Source: Thermoplasmata archaeon
GTDB lineage: Archaea > Thermoplasmatota > Thermoplasmata > Lutacidiplasmatales > UBA184
Length of the DNA stretch: 64,000 nt
Direction of reading: 5' to 3'
Assembly (NCBI GenBank): GCA_021817245.1
Contig: JAKAVQ010000003.1
Location: forward strand, 62,001-126,000
Below the pieces are notes generated by a model. The model saw only the letters and a list, made by a program, of their open reading frames with translations, had not been told where the DNA came from and did not search any database. Shown here piece by piece: positions 25,009-31,868 of the stretch; the first letter of the stretch is position 1; each line of letters begins with the position of its first letter. Both the position numbers and the translations under genes were made by a program.

Positions 25009-25771
25009 GACGTACGGGACCCGCCTTCCCGGGATGGCGACCGAGCCCTGGACGGGCAAGCTCGTGGTGATCGAGGGGGCCGACGGATCGGGCCGCTCCA
25101 CCGAGGTCGGGCTCCTGAAGAGCCTCCTCGAGGTCGAAGGGCACGCGGTCGTCGACACCGGACTGCGTCGCTCCGACCTCGTGAGCGCCGAGATCGACCG
25201 GGCGAAGCAGGGCCACACGCTCGGCGCGACGACGCTCGCGCTGCTCTACGCGGTCGACTTCGCCGATCAGCTCGAGAACAAGATCATTCCCGCCCTCGCG
25301 GCCGGCTCGACGGTCCTGGCCGACCGGTACATCTACACGCTGATGGCGCGTGCGGTCGCCCGGGGGGCCTCGCGGCCCTGGGCCCGGGAGCTCTACGGGT
25401 TCGCCCTCCGGCCCGACCTGGTGGTCTTCCTCGAGGCCCGGCCGGAGATCCTGCTCCACCGATCGATCGGCAAGTACGGCTCGCTCGACTACTGGGAGAG
25501 CGGGATGGACCTTTCCCTCTCCCGCGACCTGTTCGAGAGCTTCTTCCTCTACCAGGACCGGCTCTCGCGCGAGTTCGACTGGATGGCGGGCGAGTACGGC
25601 TTCCGCCGGGTCGACGCGAACCGGGCCCCCGAGCAGGTCCATGCCGACGTCGCACGGCTCGTCGCCCCGCTCTATGGGGCGCCGATCGAGACGGAGGGCG
25701 TGTCGCCCCGGCGGCGCGCGCCGCTCAGCCGCCCGCGTCGGCGAGCTGGGAGCGGGTCAACAGCCAGGTGA
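24998..25771 (+). CDS. thymidylate-kinase-like protein, copy 2, with Arg in place of Walker A Lys
   Basis: A 257-residue paralogue of the preceding protein. The P-loop reads GADGSGRST (27-35), so the invariant Lys is Arg33, a change that usually cripples phosphoryl transfer. Other blocks are kept: STEVGLLKSLLE, VLADRYIYTLMARAVARG near residue 107 and DLVVFLEARPEILLHR, then YWESGMDLSLSRDLFESF, which parallels YYEAGMDLGLSEEVRESY in copy 1. Because the two genes overlap and share layout they may form a heterodimer with one catalytic and one regulatory chain. The last 20 residues are Arg/Pro-rich and overlap the convergent sixA gene by 47 bp. ATG 25034 is an alternative start. Confidence 0.78.
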   Translation: MTDRTYGTRLPGMATEPWTGKLVVIEGADGSGRSTEVGLLKSLLEVEGHAVVDTGLRRSDLVSAEIDRAKQGHTLGATTLALLYAVDFADQLENKIIPALAAGSTVLADRYIYTLMARAVARGASRPWARELYGFALRPDLVVFLEARPEILLHRSIGKYGSLDYWESGMDLSLSRDLFESFFLYQDRLSREFDWMAGEYGFRRVDANRAPEQVHADVARLVAPLYGAPIETEGVSPRRRAPLSRPRRRAGSGSTAR

Positions 25772-26261
25772 GCCGTCCCGCGTGCGGCCGGAGCGCGGCG
25801 GGGAACTCGAGGCAGGCAGCCCCGCCCTTCGTGAGCTTCACGAGCGAGATCCCCTCCCCCACGAGCGCGAGCCCGATGAACTGGGCGAGCGTCGGTTCGT
25901 GGCCGACGAGGACGATCGAGCCCCCCGAGCCGACGCTGCGTCGCAGGCGCTCGAAGATCGGGGGAGCGAGGGCGCCCGAGGCCAGCTCCTCCCACGTCTC
26001 GAGAGAGTGCGTTCCGTTTAGCGCCTCGACGAGCGCTTCGGCGGTCGCCCGGGCGCGGACCGCTCCACTGGTCGCGACGTGATCGACCGCGCCAAGCAGT
26101 CGGGAGAGGCCCCGGGCCGCCCGGCGGGTCTCCTTACGCCCCTTGCCGGTGAGCGGACGGTGGGTGTCGTCCGGCCACCGGCGGGGATCCCGAAGCTCCG
26201 CCGGACCGTGCCGGAGAACGATCACGCGGACCTTCTGCGGCGCGGCGGGGAGTCGGGGCAC
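25725..26261 (-). CDS. sixA: SixA-like phosphohistidine phosphatase (histidine phosphatase superfamily)
   Basis: A 178-residue member of the histidine phosphatase superfamily. The RHG motif is VIVLRHGPAE near residue 14 (nucleophile His), the second Arg lies in SGAVRARATAEAL, and the second catalytic His is in VLVGHEPTLAQFI near residue 125. Size and the H-G-x-A/E pattern resemble SixA, which dephosphorylates phosphohistidine on signalling proteins. SixA-type genes are often found close to CHAD and Ppx genes, as here. It could also act on a phosphorylated metabolite. Convergently overlaps the second kinase. Confidence 0.85.
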   Translation of the reverse strand: MPRLPAAPQKVRVIVLRHGPAELRDPRRWPDDTHRPLTGKGRKETRRAARGLSRLLGAVDHVATSGAVRARATAEALVEALNGTHSLETWEELASGALAPPIFERLRRSVGSGGSIVLVGHEPTLAQFIGLALVGEGISLVKLTKGGAACLEFPAALRPHAGRLTWLLTRSQLADAGG

Positions 26262-26331
26262 GGCACCACCTCGGGCCGGGCATCGAAGCGTGCCGGCGGA
26301 AAACGACTCTCCTCCGAGCGGCCGTGGCCGC

Positions 26332-27279
26332 TCAGCCGGCGAGCGGGGCGGCGGTCGAGAGGCCGACCCGTTCGGGGGCCGCGTCTCCCGGCCGGGACCG
26401 GTCGAGCACGACCTGCGCGATGTCCTGTCCGTAGGCGACCGTCCGGCCGATCGACTCGAGGACCCGGGCGACCGCGGCCGCGGTCGCGGGCGGGATCGAG
26501 CGGCCAGTGACGGTCGGCAACAGCCGGTCGGCGAGCGAACGTCCCGAGGCGAGGAGCGCCTCTCCCATGTCGAGGAGGTCGTTCGCGACGTCGCCGCGGC
26601 TCGCCGCCAGGACGCCTTCGAGGTGCTCCATCGCCTGGCCGTGGAACTGCTTCAACGAGACGATCGGCGTGCTCCCCCCGGGAAGGTCGACGAGCCGCCG
26701 GCCCTCGTCCCCGAGGATCGAGGCGTGGTCCGCGATCCGCTCGAGGCTCCGGGCGATCGTCCAGACGCCGAGCACGCGGCCGCCGTCGAGCCCTTCCCGG
26801 ATTCGGATCGCGGCGACCCGCTCGAGGTACCAGGCCTCCCGGTCGATCTCGTCATCCTTCCGCTCCCACGCGCCGTCGGGCCCGAGCGGCAGTTGCGCCC
26901 AGCTCTCCACCGCCTCCCGGTGGAATTCGACCACCATCCGCCCCATTTGGGCGAGGCGCTCGTCGAGCGGTACCGAGCTTGCGTAGGCGAGGTCGCGCAG
27001 GCGAAGGGTCCCGGCCCCGTCAGAGACGATCTCGGGCTGGCGGGTCCGACGGCAGAAGCTGCGGACGGCCTCGCGCGTTCCGGGTCCCACGTGCGACCGC
27101 TCGCGCACCACGAACTCATCGGCGCCCCCGAGATAGGCGCCGAGGAGGCGCCGGAAGACGTGCTCGGGGGGCTCGCCACGGCGGACGGGCACGGTAACGA
27201 GCCGGGAGGAGCTCGAGGAGGGTTCGGAGAGCGGCGCAAAGGGCCGCGGCACGGGGGCGGTCGGGATTCGCTGCGTCAT
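26332..27279 (-). CDS. phoU: PhoU-family phosphate regulator without AbrB domain
   Basis: A 315-residue archaeal PhoU-like protein. After a Pro/Ser-rich N-terminal stretch (about 25 residues) comes the linking region known from archaeal PhoU fusions (LVTVPVRRGEPPEHVFRRLLGAYL, then PEIVSDGAGTLRLRDL). Two helical PhoU repeats follow: ERLAQMGRMVVEFHREAVESW and VWTIARSLERIADHASILGDE near residue 195, the ExxxD-type metal-binding helix. Many archaeal homologues carry a SpoVT/AbrB DNA-binding domain in front; here it is absent, so direct DNA binding is not expected. No Pst transporter or PhoR/PhoB genes are in the window. A strong TATA box 28 bp upstream sets ATG 27279 as start. Confidence 0.85.
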   Translation of the reverse strand: MTQRIPTAPVPRPFAPLSEPSSSSSRLVTVPVRRGEPPEHVFRRLLGAYLGGADEFVVRERSHVGPGTREAVRSFCRRTRQPEIVSDGAGTLRLRDLAYASSVPLDERLAQMGRMVVEFHREAVESWAQLPLGPDGAWERKDDEIDREAWYLERVAAIRIREGLDGGRVLGVWTIARSLERIADHASILGDEGRRLVDLPGGSTPIVSLKQFHGQAMEHLEGVLAASRGDVANDLLDMGEALLASGRSLADRLLPTVTGRSIPPATAAAVARVLESIGRTVAYGQDIAQVVLDRSRPGDAAPERVGLSTAAPLAG

Positions 27280-27302
27280 CAGCGGTACCAGGGCGGAGAG
27301 CA

Positions 27303-27310
27303 CATATATA
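27303..27310 (-). promoter_or_regulatory. TATA box of phoU, inside an AT-rich island
   Basis: Minus-strand TATATATG, centred 28 bp before the ATG at 27279. The next 40 bp upstream are unusually A/T-rich for this genome and contain a perfect 8-bp palindrome ACTATAGT (27325-27332) that could bind a regulator. Confidence 0.7.
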
Positions 27311-27404
27311 GAATTTCAATTTAGACTATAGTTTACACCATAGGTATGTCCTACCGCGCTCCAGCGCCGAGATCCCTGGCCGGGCCGGTCCGAGGCCTAG
27401 GGAC

Positions 27405-28691
27405 CTAGGGAGAGCATCCGCTCACCGCGTAGTCGTCGCCGTTGAACTCGGCGAACCCGTAGTCCTCGTAGAGATCGTACTCGGTGACCGTAACCTGGTT
27501 CACCGGGTCGTAGAAGACGACGACCCCGGTGTTGGCGTTGTAGGAGAGGATGGCCGAAGGGCCGAGCAGCTTGTGCAGGGAGCTGAGCTCGCTCGACGGG
27601 ATCGAGGGATTGTCGGTCGCGCACGCCGCGGCCGCGGAGGTCCCGCCCCCGCCCGGGCTCGTCACCTGGACGAGGGGGGCGGCGGCGTGGGGGGTCGGAG
27701 CCGCGCCCGCGATCGCCCCGAGCACGACCAGGACGAGCAGTCCCGCGCTGACCCGGTAGGCGATGGGCCAGCGGTTCGGCGACCGGTCGCGGGTCCGCGA
27801 CGCACTGGGCGAGCGCTTCGCCGCGGCCCGACCGGTCGAGGACGACGGAGAGGTTCCCGCCGGCGCCTCCGCGGCGTGGCGCCGCAAGGCGACCGAGAGG
27901 AGATTGCCCGCGAGCAGGCTGACCAGAACGCCGAGGGAGGGAAGGACGAGCGGGAGGAACGCCGCGAGGGTCCCGATGACCCCCGCGTAGAGGACCTTCT
28001 GGTGCGGAGCGGCAGGGGCGGTCCGGGGTTCGACGACCATGAACAGCGCGAAGAAGAGGGTCGCCGGATCCGCGGCCTGGAGCAGCAGGACGCGCGGGTC
28101 GGTCGTTGCCCCCGCGACGAGATGCTGGACCGCCGCGAGGATCCCGTAGCTGAGGAGGAACACGGCCGGCAACCTCCAGGAGCTCGGTTGGCGCAGGATC
28201 AACAGGAGGCCGAGCGCGAGCATCGCCACCTCTCCGTACGGTCCGATCCCGACCCACCAGGCCGGGGCGAGTCCGAAGAGAAGCGTTCCGAGGAGGACCC
28301 CGGCCGCGGCCGGATTGAACCACGGCCGACCCCGGAACCGCAGCACGTGGCGCAGCGCGACGGCCCCGAAGGCGGAGGCACCGGCCAGCAGGAGCGGCGC
28401 CGTCGGCGGGAAGAGGAGCGCGAGGAAGAGCCCGGTGACGATTCCCGCGTCCGGGAAACGGAGCCGGCGGAACCGGACCCGCTGGAACGCGAGATCGGCG
28501 ACGGCCGCGAGAAGTGGGAGCGCGACGAGCGACAGGAGTCCGAGACCCGCAAGGACGTAGCTCTCGTAGGCACCGAGACCCGCGAGAACGATCCAGGCGA
28601 GCCGTACGGGCGGAAGCCTCCGCCAGAGCTCGCTCGACCACGACGGAAGCCGCCGGGGTACCTCCGCTGGGGGCGGGAGGGGGTCGCCCAT
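27405..28691 (-). CDS. RnfD/NqrB-like polytopic membrane protein with extracytoplasmic C-terminal domain
   Basis: A 428-residue protein. Residues 30-290 hold about eight to nine hydrophobic helices with RnfD/NqrB landmarks: RFPDAGIVTGLFLALLFPP, FGAVALRHVLRFRGRPWFNPAAAG and LFFALFMVVEPRTAPAAPHQK. RnfD and NqrB are flavin-carrying subunits of ion-pumping redox complexes, but no other Rnf/Nqr gene is present here, so it is an orphan. After a low-complexity Ala/Ser/Arg linker a further helix lies near residues 308-328. The last 100 residues, with two Cys (about 343 and 426) and many Tyr/Asp, are probably outside the cell. The flavin-attachment Ser/Thr cannot be assigned by eye. Confidence 0.75.
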   Translation of the reverse strand: MGDPLPPPAEVPRRLPSWSSELWRRLPPVRLAWIVLAGLGAYESYVLAGLGLLSLVALPLLAAVADLAFQRVRFRRLRFPDAGIVTGLFLALLFPPTAPLLLAGASAFGAVALRHVLRFRGRPWFNPAAAGVLLGTLLFGLAPAWWVGIGPYGEVAMLALGLLLILRQPSSWRLPAVFLLSYGILAAVQHLVAGATTDPRVLLLQAADPATLFFALFMVVEPRTAPAAPHQKVLYAGVIGTLAAFLPLVLPSLGVLVSLLAGNLLSVALRRHAAEAPAGTSPSSSTGRAAAKRSPSASRTRDRSPNRWPIAYRVSAGLLVLVVLGAIAGAAPTPHAAAPLVQVTSPGGGGTSAAAACATDNPSIPSSELSSLHKLLGPSAILSYNANTGVVVFYDPVNQVTVTEYDLYEDYGFAEFNGDDYAVSGCSP

Positions 28692-28712
28692 CTCCCGGAG
28701 CGCACCAAGCGC

Positions 28713-29660
28713 TCAGGATAACGGTTTGGGGGGAGGGGGTCGGACCTTCTCGGGGGGGGCCGGTGGCCCGCCGCCGCGCGCCTTCCGGGCCCCGAGGAGC
28801 GCGACCGCGACGAGGATCAGCGCGCCCCCGGCGTACTGGGCCACGGTGAGGGTCACCCCGAGGAAGAGGTAGGTCGCGACCCCCGCGGAGATCGGCTCGA
28901 CCGACGCCGCAACGCCGGCCTCGGTCGCCGGTAGATGACCGAGTCCGTAGAGATAGAGGCCGTAGCCGAGCAGCGTCCCGAACACGACCACGAAGCCGAC
29001 GAGCCCCGAGACCTCCGCGATCGGGCCGGTGCCGGCCGGGAGCCGGTACTGGGCGAGGGCGGCCGCGCCGAACGGCAGGGTCACGGCCCCTCCCAGGAGG
29101 AAGCCCCAGGCCGTGACCGGCCAGGGGCCGTGCCGCTGGGCGAGCGGACCGCCCGCGAGCGAGTAGTACGCCCCGGCGACGGCCGAAAGGAGGCCGAAGA
29201 GGAGTCCTCCCGGAGTGACCCGGATTCCGAAGGAGGTCGTCGAGGGGCCCGCGACGAGGAGCAGGGTCCCGACCGCGGCGAGGCCCACGGTCGCGCTCCA
29301 CGCGGGCGACCAGCGGATCCGCCCCGTCCCGGCCTCGTAGGCCGCGACCATCGGGAGGAAGAGGAACTGGAGGAGCGTGGCGGTGACGGCGTTCGAGTAC
29401 TGGATCGCTTCGAGGTAGGTGATCTGGGAGCCCCCGATTCCGAGGACCGCGAGGACCAGGAACGACCCCGTCAGCGCGGGGCGGGAGCCCGGCCGCAGGA
29501 GGAGCAGCAAGAGCGCTCCCGCGCTCAGCATCCGGATCGAAACGAGCCCGAGGACGGGGAAACCGAACCGAACGAAGAGCGCCTGCGCGGCGGTCCCGCT
29601 CAGGCCCCAGCAGCCGGCGGCCACGAGCGTCGCGAGGAGCGCCACTCGAGTATCGCGCAC
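28713..29660 (-). CDS. EamA (DMT superfamily) transporter
   Basis: A 315-residue protein with ten hydrophobic helices in two EamA repeats. The first starts LLATLVAAGCWGLSGTAAQALF, and the second around GGLLFGLLSAVAGAYYSLAGGPL. The family exports or imports amino acids, nucleosides and other metabolites; substrate unknown. The conserved end of repeat 2 (PATEAGVAASVEPISAGVATYLFLG.TLTVAQYAGGALILVAV) is complete. The GTG at 29660 is chosen because it places the first helix at once; no nearer ATG exists. The C-terminus is a short Pro/Lys-rich tail. Its stop lies 21 bp from the start of the RnfD-like gene on the same strand, so they may be co-transcribed. Confidence 0.85.
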   Translation of the reverse strand: MRDTRVALLATLVAAGCWGLSGTAAQALFVRFGFPVLGLVSIRMLSAGALLLLLLRPGSRPALTGSFLVLAVLGIGGSQITYLEAIQYSNAVTATLLQFLFLPMVAAYEAGTGRIRWSPAWSATVGLAAVGTLLLVAGPSTTSFGIRVTPGGLLFGLLSAVAGAYYSLAGGPLAQRHGPWPVTAWGFLLGGAVTLPFGAAALAQYRLPAGTGPIAEVSGLVGFVVVFGTLLGYGLYLYGLGHLPATEAGVAASVEPISAGVATYLFLGVTLTVAQYAGGALILVAVALLGARKARGGGPPAPPEKVRPPPPKPLS

Positions 29661-29794
29661 AGGTCCCGGGGACTCCTGTCTAGCGAGAAGTTCCCGCGTA
29701 CAAGACCTCCCTGGAGCGGCCGTGCCGACCTCGTTGCCGCGGCGATGGGCACCGCTGTGCCGGACCCGAGCGCTCGGTTCCGGGGACGGGGTCG

Positions 29795-30310
29795 TTACGC
29801 TCCCGGCGGCCGCACCATCTCCCGTACGGCGGCCGGCGGATGGTGACCGAGCGGCCGCGGCGAGCCCGTGAACCGGAACCCCCGGGAGAGGTACGTCCGC
29901 ACGGCCGCCTCCTGCTCCGGGTTCACCTCGAGGCGCACGCGCGCCCCGGAAAGCGTCGTAGCGACCCAGCGCAGGAGCTCGTCGAGCAGCCTCCCGCCCC
30001 ACCCGGTCCCCCGGTACGGTGGGGCGACCCACATTCCCCAGACGTGGAACTCGCCGTCAAGGAAGAATACGCCCGCCATGCCGACGGACTCGCCATTCGC
30101 GGTCTCCGCGACCCAGGTGGCCGTCCGCTCCCCTTCCGCGCCCTCGCGGGTCCAGGTCGCCCACCGTTCGGGCGGATACGCGCTCTCCCGGGCGAGGGTG
30201 CTGCCGAAGGCGAGAGGGTCGGTCTCGAGCGCCCGAAGTCGAAGGGACCGGAAGAGACCGGGCTCCTCCGAGCGGACCCGGCGAACGACCCCGTCGGAGG
30301 CGGGCGCCAT
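29795..30310 (-). CDS. GNAT-family N-acetyltransferase
   Basis: A 171-residue GNAT protein. The N-terminal part (FRSLRLRALETDPLAFGST) matches the RimI-like group; the acetyl-CoA-binding signature is WVAPPYRGTGWGGRLLDELL near residues 93-112 (Q/RxxGxG/A form), followed by VRLEVNPEQEAAVRTYLSRGF, the usual helix-strand end. Transfers an acetyl group from acetyl-CoA to an amine; substrate unknown. A TATA-like sequence (minus strand GCTTTGAG, about 30331-30338) is about 25 bp from the ATG. This is the first of three GNATs in the right part of the window. Confidence 0.85.
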   Translation of the reverse strand: MAPASDGVVRRVRSEEPGLFRSLRLRALETDPLAFGSTLARESAYPPERWATWTREGAEGERTATWVAETANGESVGMAGVFFLDGEFHVWGMWVAPPYRGTGWGGRLLDELLRWVATTLSGARVRLEVNPEQEAAVRTYLSRGFRFTGSPRPLGHHPPAAVREMVRPPGA

Positions 30311-30388
30311 CGGACCGAACGGACGGTCCGCTTCTCAAAGCTTCATGGGGGACCACCGCGACCGGCGCGCGCCGCCGGGCGGAGGGCC

Positions 30389-30700
30389 CTAGTCGCGCAC
30401 GACGAGGTCGATATCCAGCCGCTTGGCGGTCTCCCGAAGGACCGAGACGTCCTCCTCGGTCAACCGAGCGCGGACCATCGCGCGGCGAAACGCCTCGGCG
30501 ACCCTGAGGGGAATGAGCTTGTGGAAGATCGACTCCCAGGCCGTGCCCATGGTCCACACCGGCGCGCCGATCGCGACGGCGAGCAGGTTCACCTCGTGCG
30601 TAGGGCGACGGGGGTGCTCCGGGTCGATCCATCCCCGGGTGCGGCTGAGGTAGCAGACCCGTCGGGCCGTCCGGGGTCCCTCGGTCGGCGGCATCGACAT
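30389..30700 (-). CDS. hypothetical protein
   Basis: A 103-residue protein of unrecognised family. The N-terminal half is neutral to basic (RTARRVCYLSRTRGWIDPEHP), the middle is hydrophobic with helical character (NLLAVAIGAPVWTMGTAWESIFHKLIPL), and the C-terminal third is a charged helix (VAEAFRRAMVRARLTEEDVSVLRETAKRL). One Cys, no zinc motif. The hydrophobic run is too short and too polar to be a confident membrane helix. Codon use is like the neighbours and the frame is closed by proper start and stop. It shares the strand with the GNAT downstream, 78 bp away. Function unknown. Confidence 0.5.
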   Translation of the reverse strand: MSMPPTEGPRTARRVCYLSRTRGWIDPEHPRRPTHEVNLLAVAIGAPVWTMGTAWESIFHKLIPLRVAEAFRRAMVRARLTEEDVSVLRETAKRLDIDLVVRD

Positions 30701-30829
30701 GGGGCTCGTACCTGGGGAGGGTCCGCCTCCGCGGGCGGATAGAGTCCCTATCGGTTCAAGAGCCCTCGGGCCGGACCTGCCGGAACGCCGACCGCGCCGG
30801 GGAGGCCGACCGCGGGGATCCGAGAGGGC

Positions 30830-31144
30830 CTACCCCGAGGGGGGAGGCGTCGGGCCCGCGGTGCCTTCGGGAAGGATCGTGTTCACGATGTTGAAGGTCG
30901 ACCAGCGGTGGCAGAGAGGGCACGCCATGTAGCGGGAGGAGCCCAGCCGAACCGCGGTCGCGGCCGCCCCCGGCACCCACTCGTAATCGAACGTCTGGCC
31001 GCACTTCGGGCAGGTGAGACGGGAGCGGTGGACGATCCCGTGCCCGCCCATCCGCCGATTGACGCGGAGGTTCAGGATCGCGTAGATCAGCACCACGAGC
31101 ACGATCGCGCCGACGCCGATGCCAACGCTCAGCCATGGGGTCAT
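30830..31144 (-). CDS. single-pass membrane protein with zinc ribbon
   Basis: A 104-residue protein. An N-terminal membrane helix spans about residues 5-25 (VGIGVGAIVLVVLIYAIL), followed by a basic stop-transfer region (LRVNRRMGG) and a zinc ribbon, LTCPKCGQTF near residue 44 and MACPLCHRW near residue 73. The C-terminus is Pro-rich. The topology suggests the ribbon is cytoplasmic. Its start overlaps the stop of the upstream gene by ATGA (31141-31144), so it is the second gene of a two-gene operon. Function unknown; the architecture recurs in archaea. Confidence 0.78.
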   Translation of the reverse strand: MTPWLSVGIGVGAIVLVVLIYAILNLRVNRRMGGHGIVHRSRLTCPKCGQTFDYEWVPGAAATAVRLGSSRYMACPLCHRWSTFNIVNTILPEGTAGPTPPPSG

Positions 31145-31485
31145 GTTCTTTCCTCGTCCCCGCCGCGCCTCTGGTTCCCGGGAGGATCCTTCCGGACAGG
31201 AGCGAGGGCGGAGCGTATCGCGCGCAGCACGGAGACGAACGGGTCGCGTACCAGCGGGATCTCGCCGCCGGGAAGGGGCGCGTTCCTAACCCAGAGGTGC
31301 GGCGCCCTCCGTACCGCAGCCGCGTAGAGTTCCCAGTCCGCGAGCGAGCTCGCGACCTTGCGGCGGATCCCCCACGCCAGCTTGCGCCGGTAGACCGGGT
31401 TCGGGAACAGGGACTCCAAGGCTGACGTCCCTTCCCCGTGATCCACGAGGAGCCGCAAATACTCCCGTTCGCGACGGCTGAACAC
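31141..31485 (-). CDS. hypothetical basic protein, first gene of operon with the zinc-ribbon membrane protein
   Basis: A 114-residue protein starting MFSRREREYLRLLVDHGEG, which looks like the start of a helical domain used in small archaeal regulatory proteins (a short repeat containing L..L..SPNPVYRRKLAWGIRRKV). The middle resembles a helix-turn-helix-like or RNA-binding helical bundle; the C-terminus is Arg/Asp-rich and disordered. No family recognised with confidence. A TATA box and a 7-bp inverted repeat sit just upstream (31507-31535), so the operon is probably regulated. Overlaps the downstream gene by ATGA. Confidence 0.62.
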   Translation of the reverse strand: MFSRREREYLRLLVDHGEGTSALESLFPNPVYRRKLAWGIRRKVASSLADWELYAAAVRRAPHLWVRNAPLPGGEIPLVRDPFVSVLRAIRSALAPVRKDPPGNQRRGGDEERT

Positions 31486-31506
31486 GGGGGACCCGAGTTT
31501 CCCGTC

Positions 31507-31514
31507 CCATAAAT
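31507..31514 (-). promoter_or_regulatory. TATA box of the 31485 operon
   Basis: The minus strand reads ATTTATGG, centred 26 bp before the ATG at 31485, the spacing of a leaderless archaeal promoter. Confidence 0.6.
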
Positions 31515-31535
31515 CGTTACCGCAATCAGTAACGA
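31514..31535. promoter_or_regulatory. inverted repeat TCGTTAC-N8-GTAACGA next to the TATA box
   Basis: Two perfect 7-bp arms separated by 8 bp, a total of 22 bp, touching the upstream edge of the TATA box of the 31485 operon. The position suits a dimeric transcription factor that either blocks TBP/TFB (operator) or recruits them. Confidence 0.5.
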
Positions 31536-31868
31536 ATTCCTCGACGGCCCCGCCGGGAGAATCCGTCGGTGATTCCCGACCCGGACCGAACGACGGCGGC
31601 CCGCAGGAAGCCCGAGGGACTCCCCGGTCCGAAAACGCTCGCGACTCCCGGTAGGGCCATCCCGGCGACGTCGCCCACGATGACTGCGCGCACGGTGCGA
31701 GGTCCTGCCATGTTCCGGGTTTCCGACGATGGCCCGCGCTGACCCTTCGAACGATAAAGAATCCCCGAAAACGCCGGGACGGGATGGTCGTTGCGGGTTC
31801 GGTGCCTCGTCTCCGCGCTTATGCCGCCCCGGTCCTGTCCGACCCGGAGCGGTGAGGCAGAAGGGGGG

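Larger units (their letters stand above)
31486..31868. other. 383-bp divergent intergenic region
   Basis: It carries the TATA box and inverted repeat of the operon to the left. On the right a plus-strand A/T run (GATAAAGAAT, 31754-31763) could promote the flavoprotein gene, with a leader of some 80 nt. A 61-codon minus frame at 31526-31711 has no supporting features. Confidence 0.4.

Noticed and set aside
31526-31711. A 61-codon minus frame in the divergent region
   Set aside because: Begins a little like a small hydrophobic protein but has no recognisable motif or promoter at leaderless distance; likely chance.
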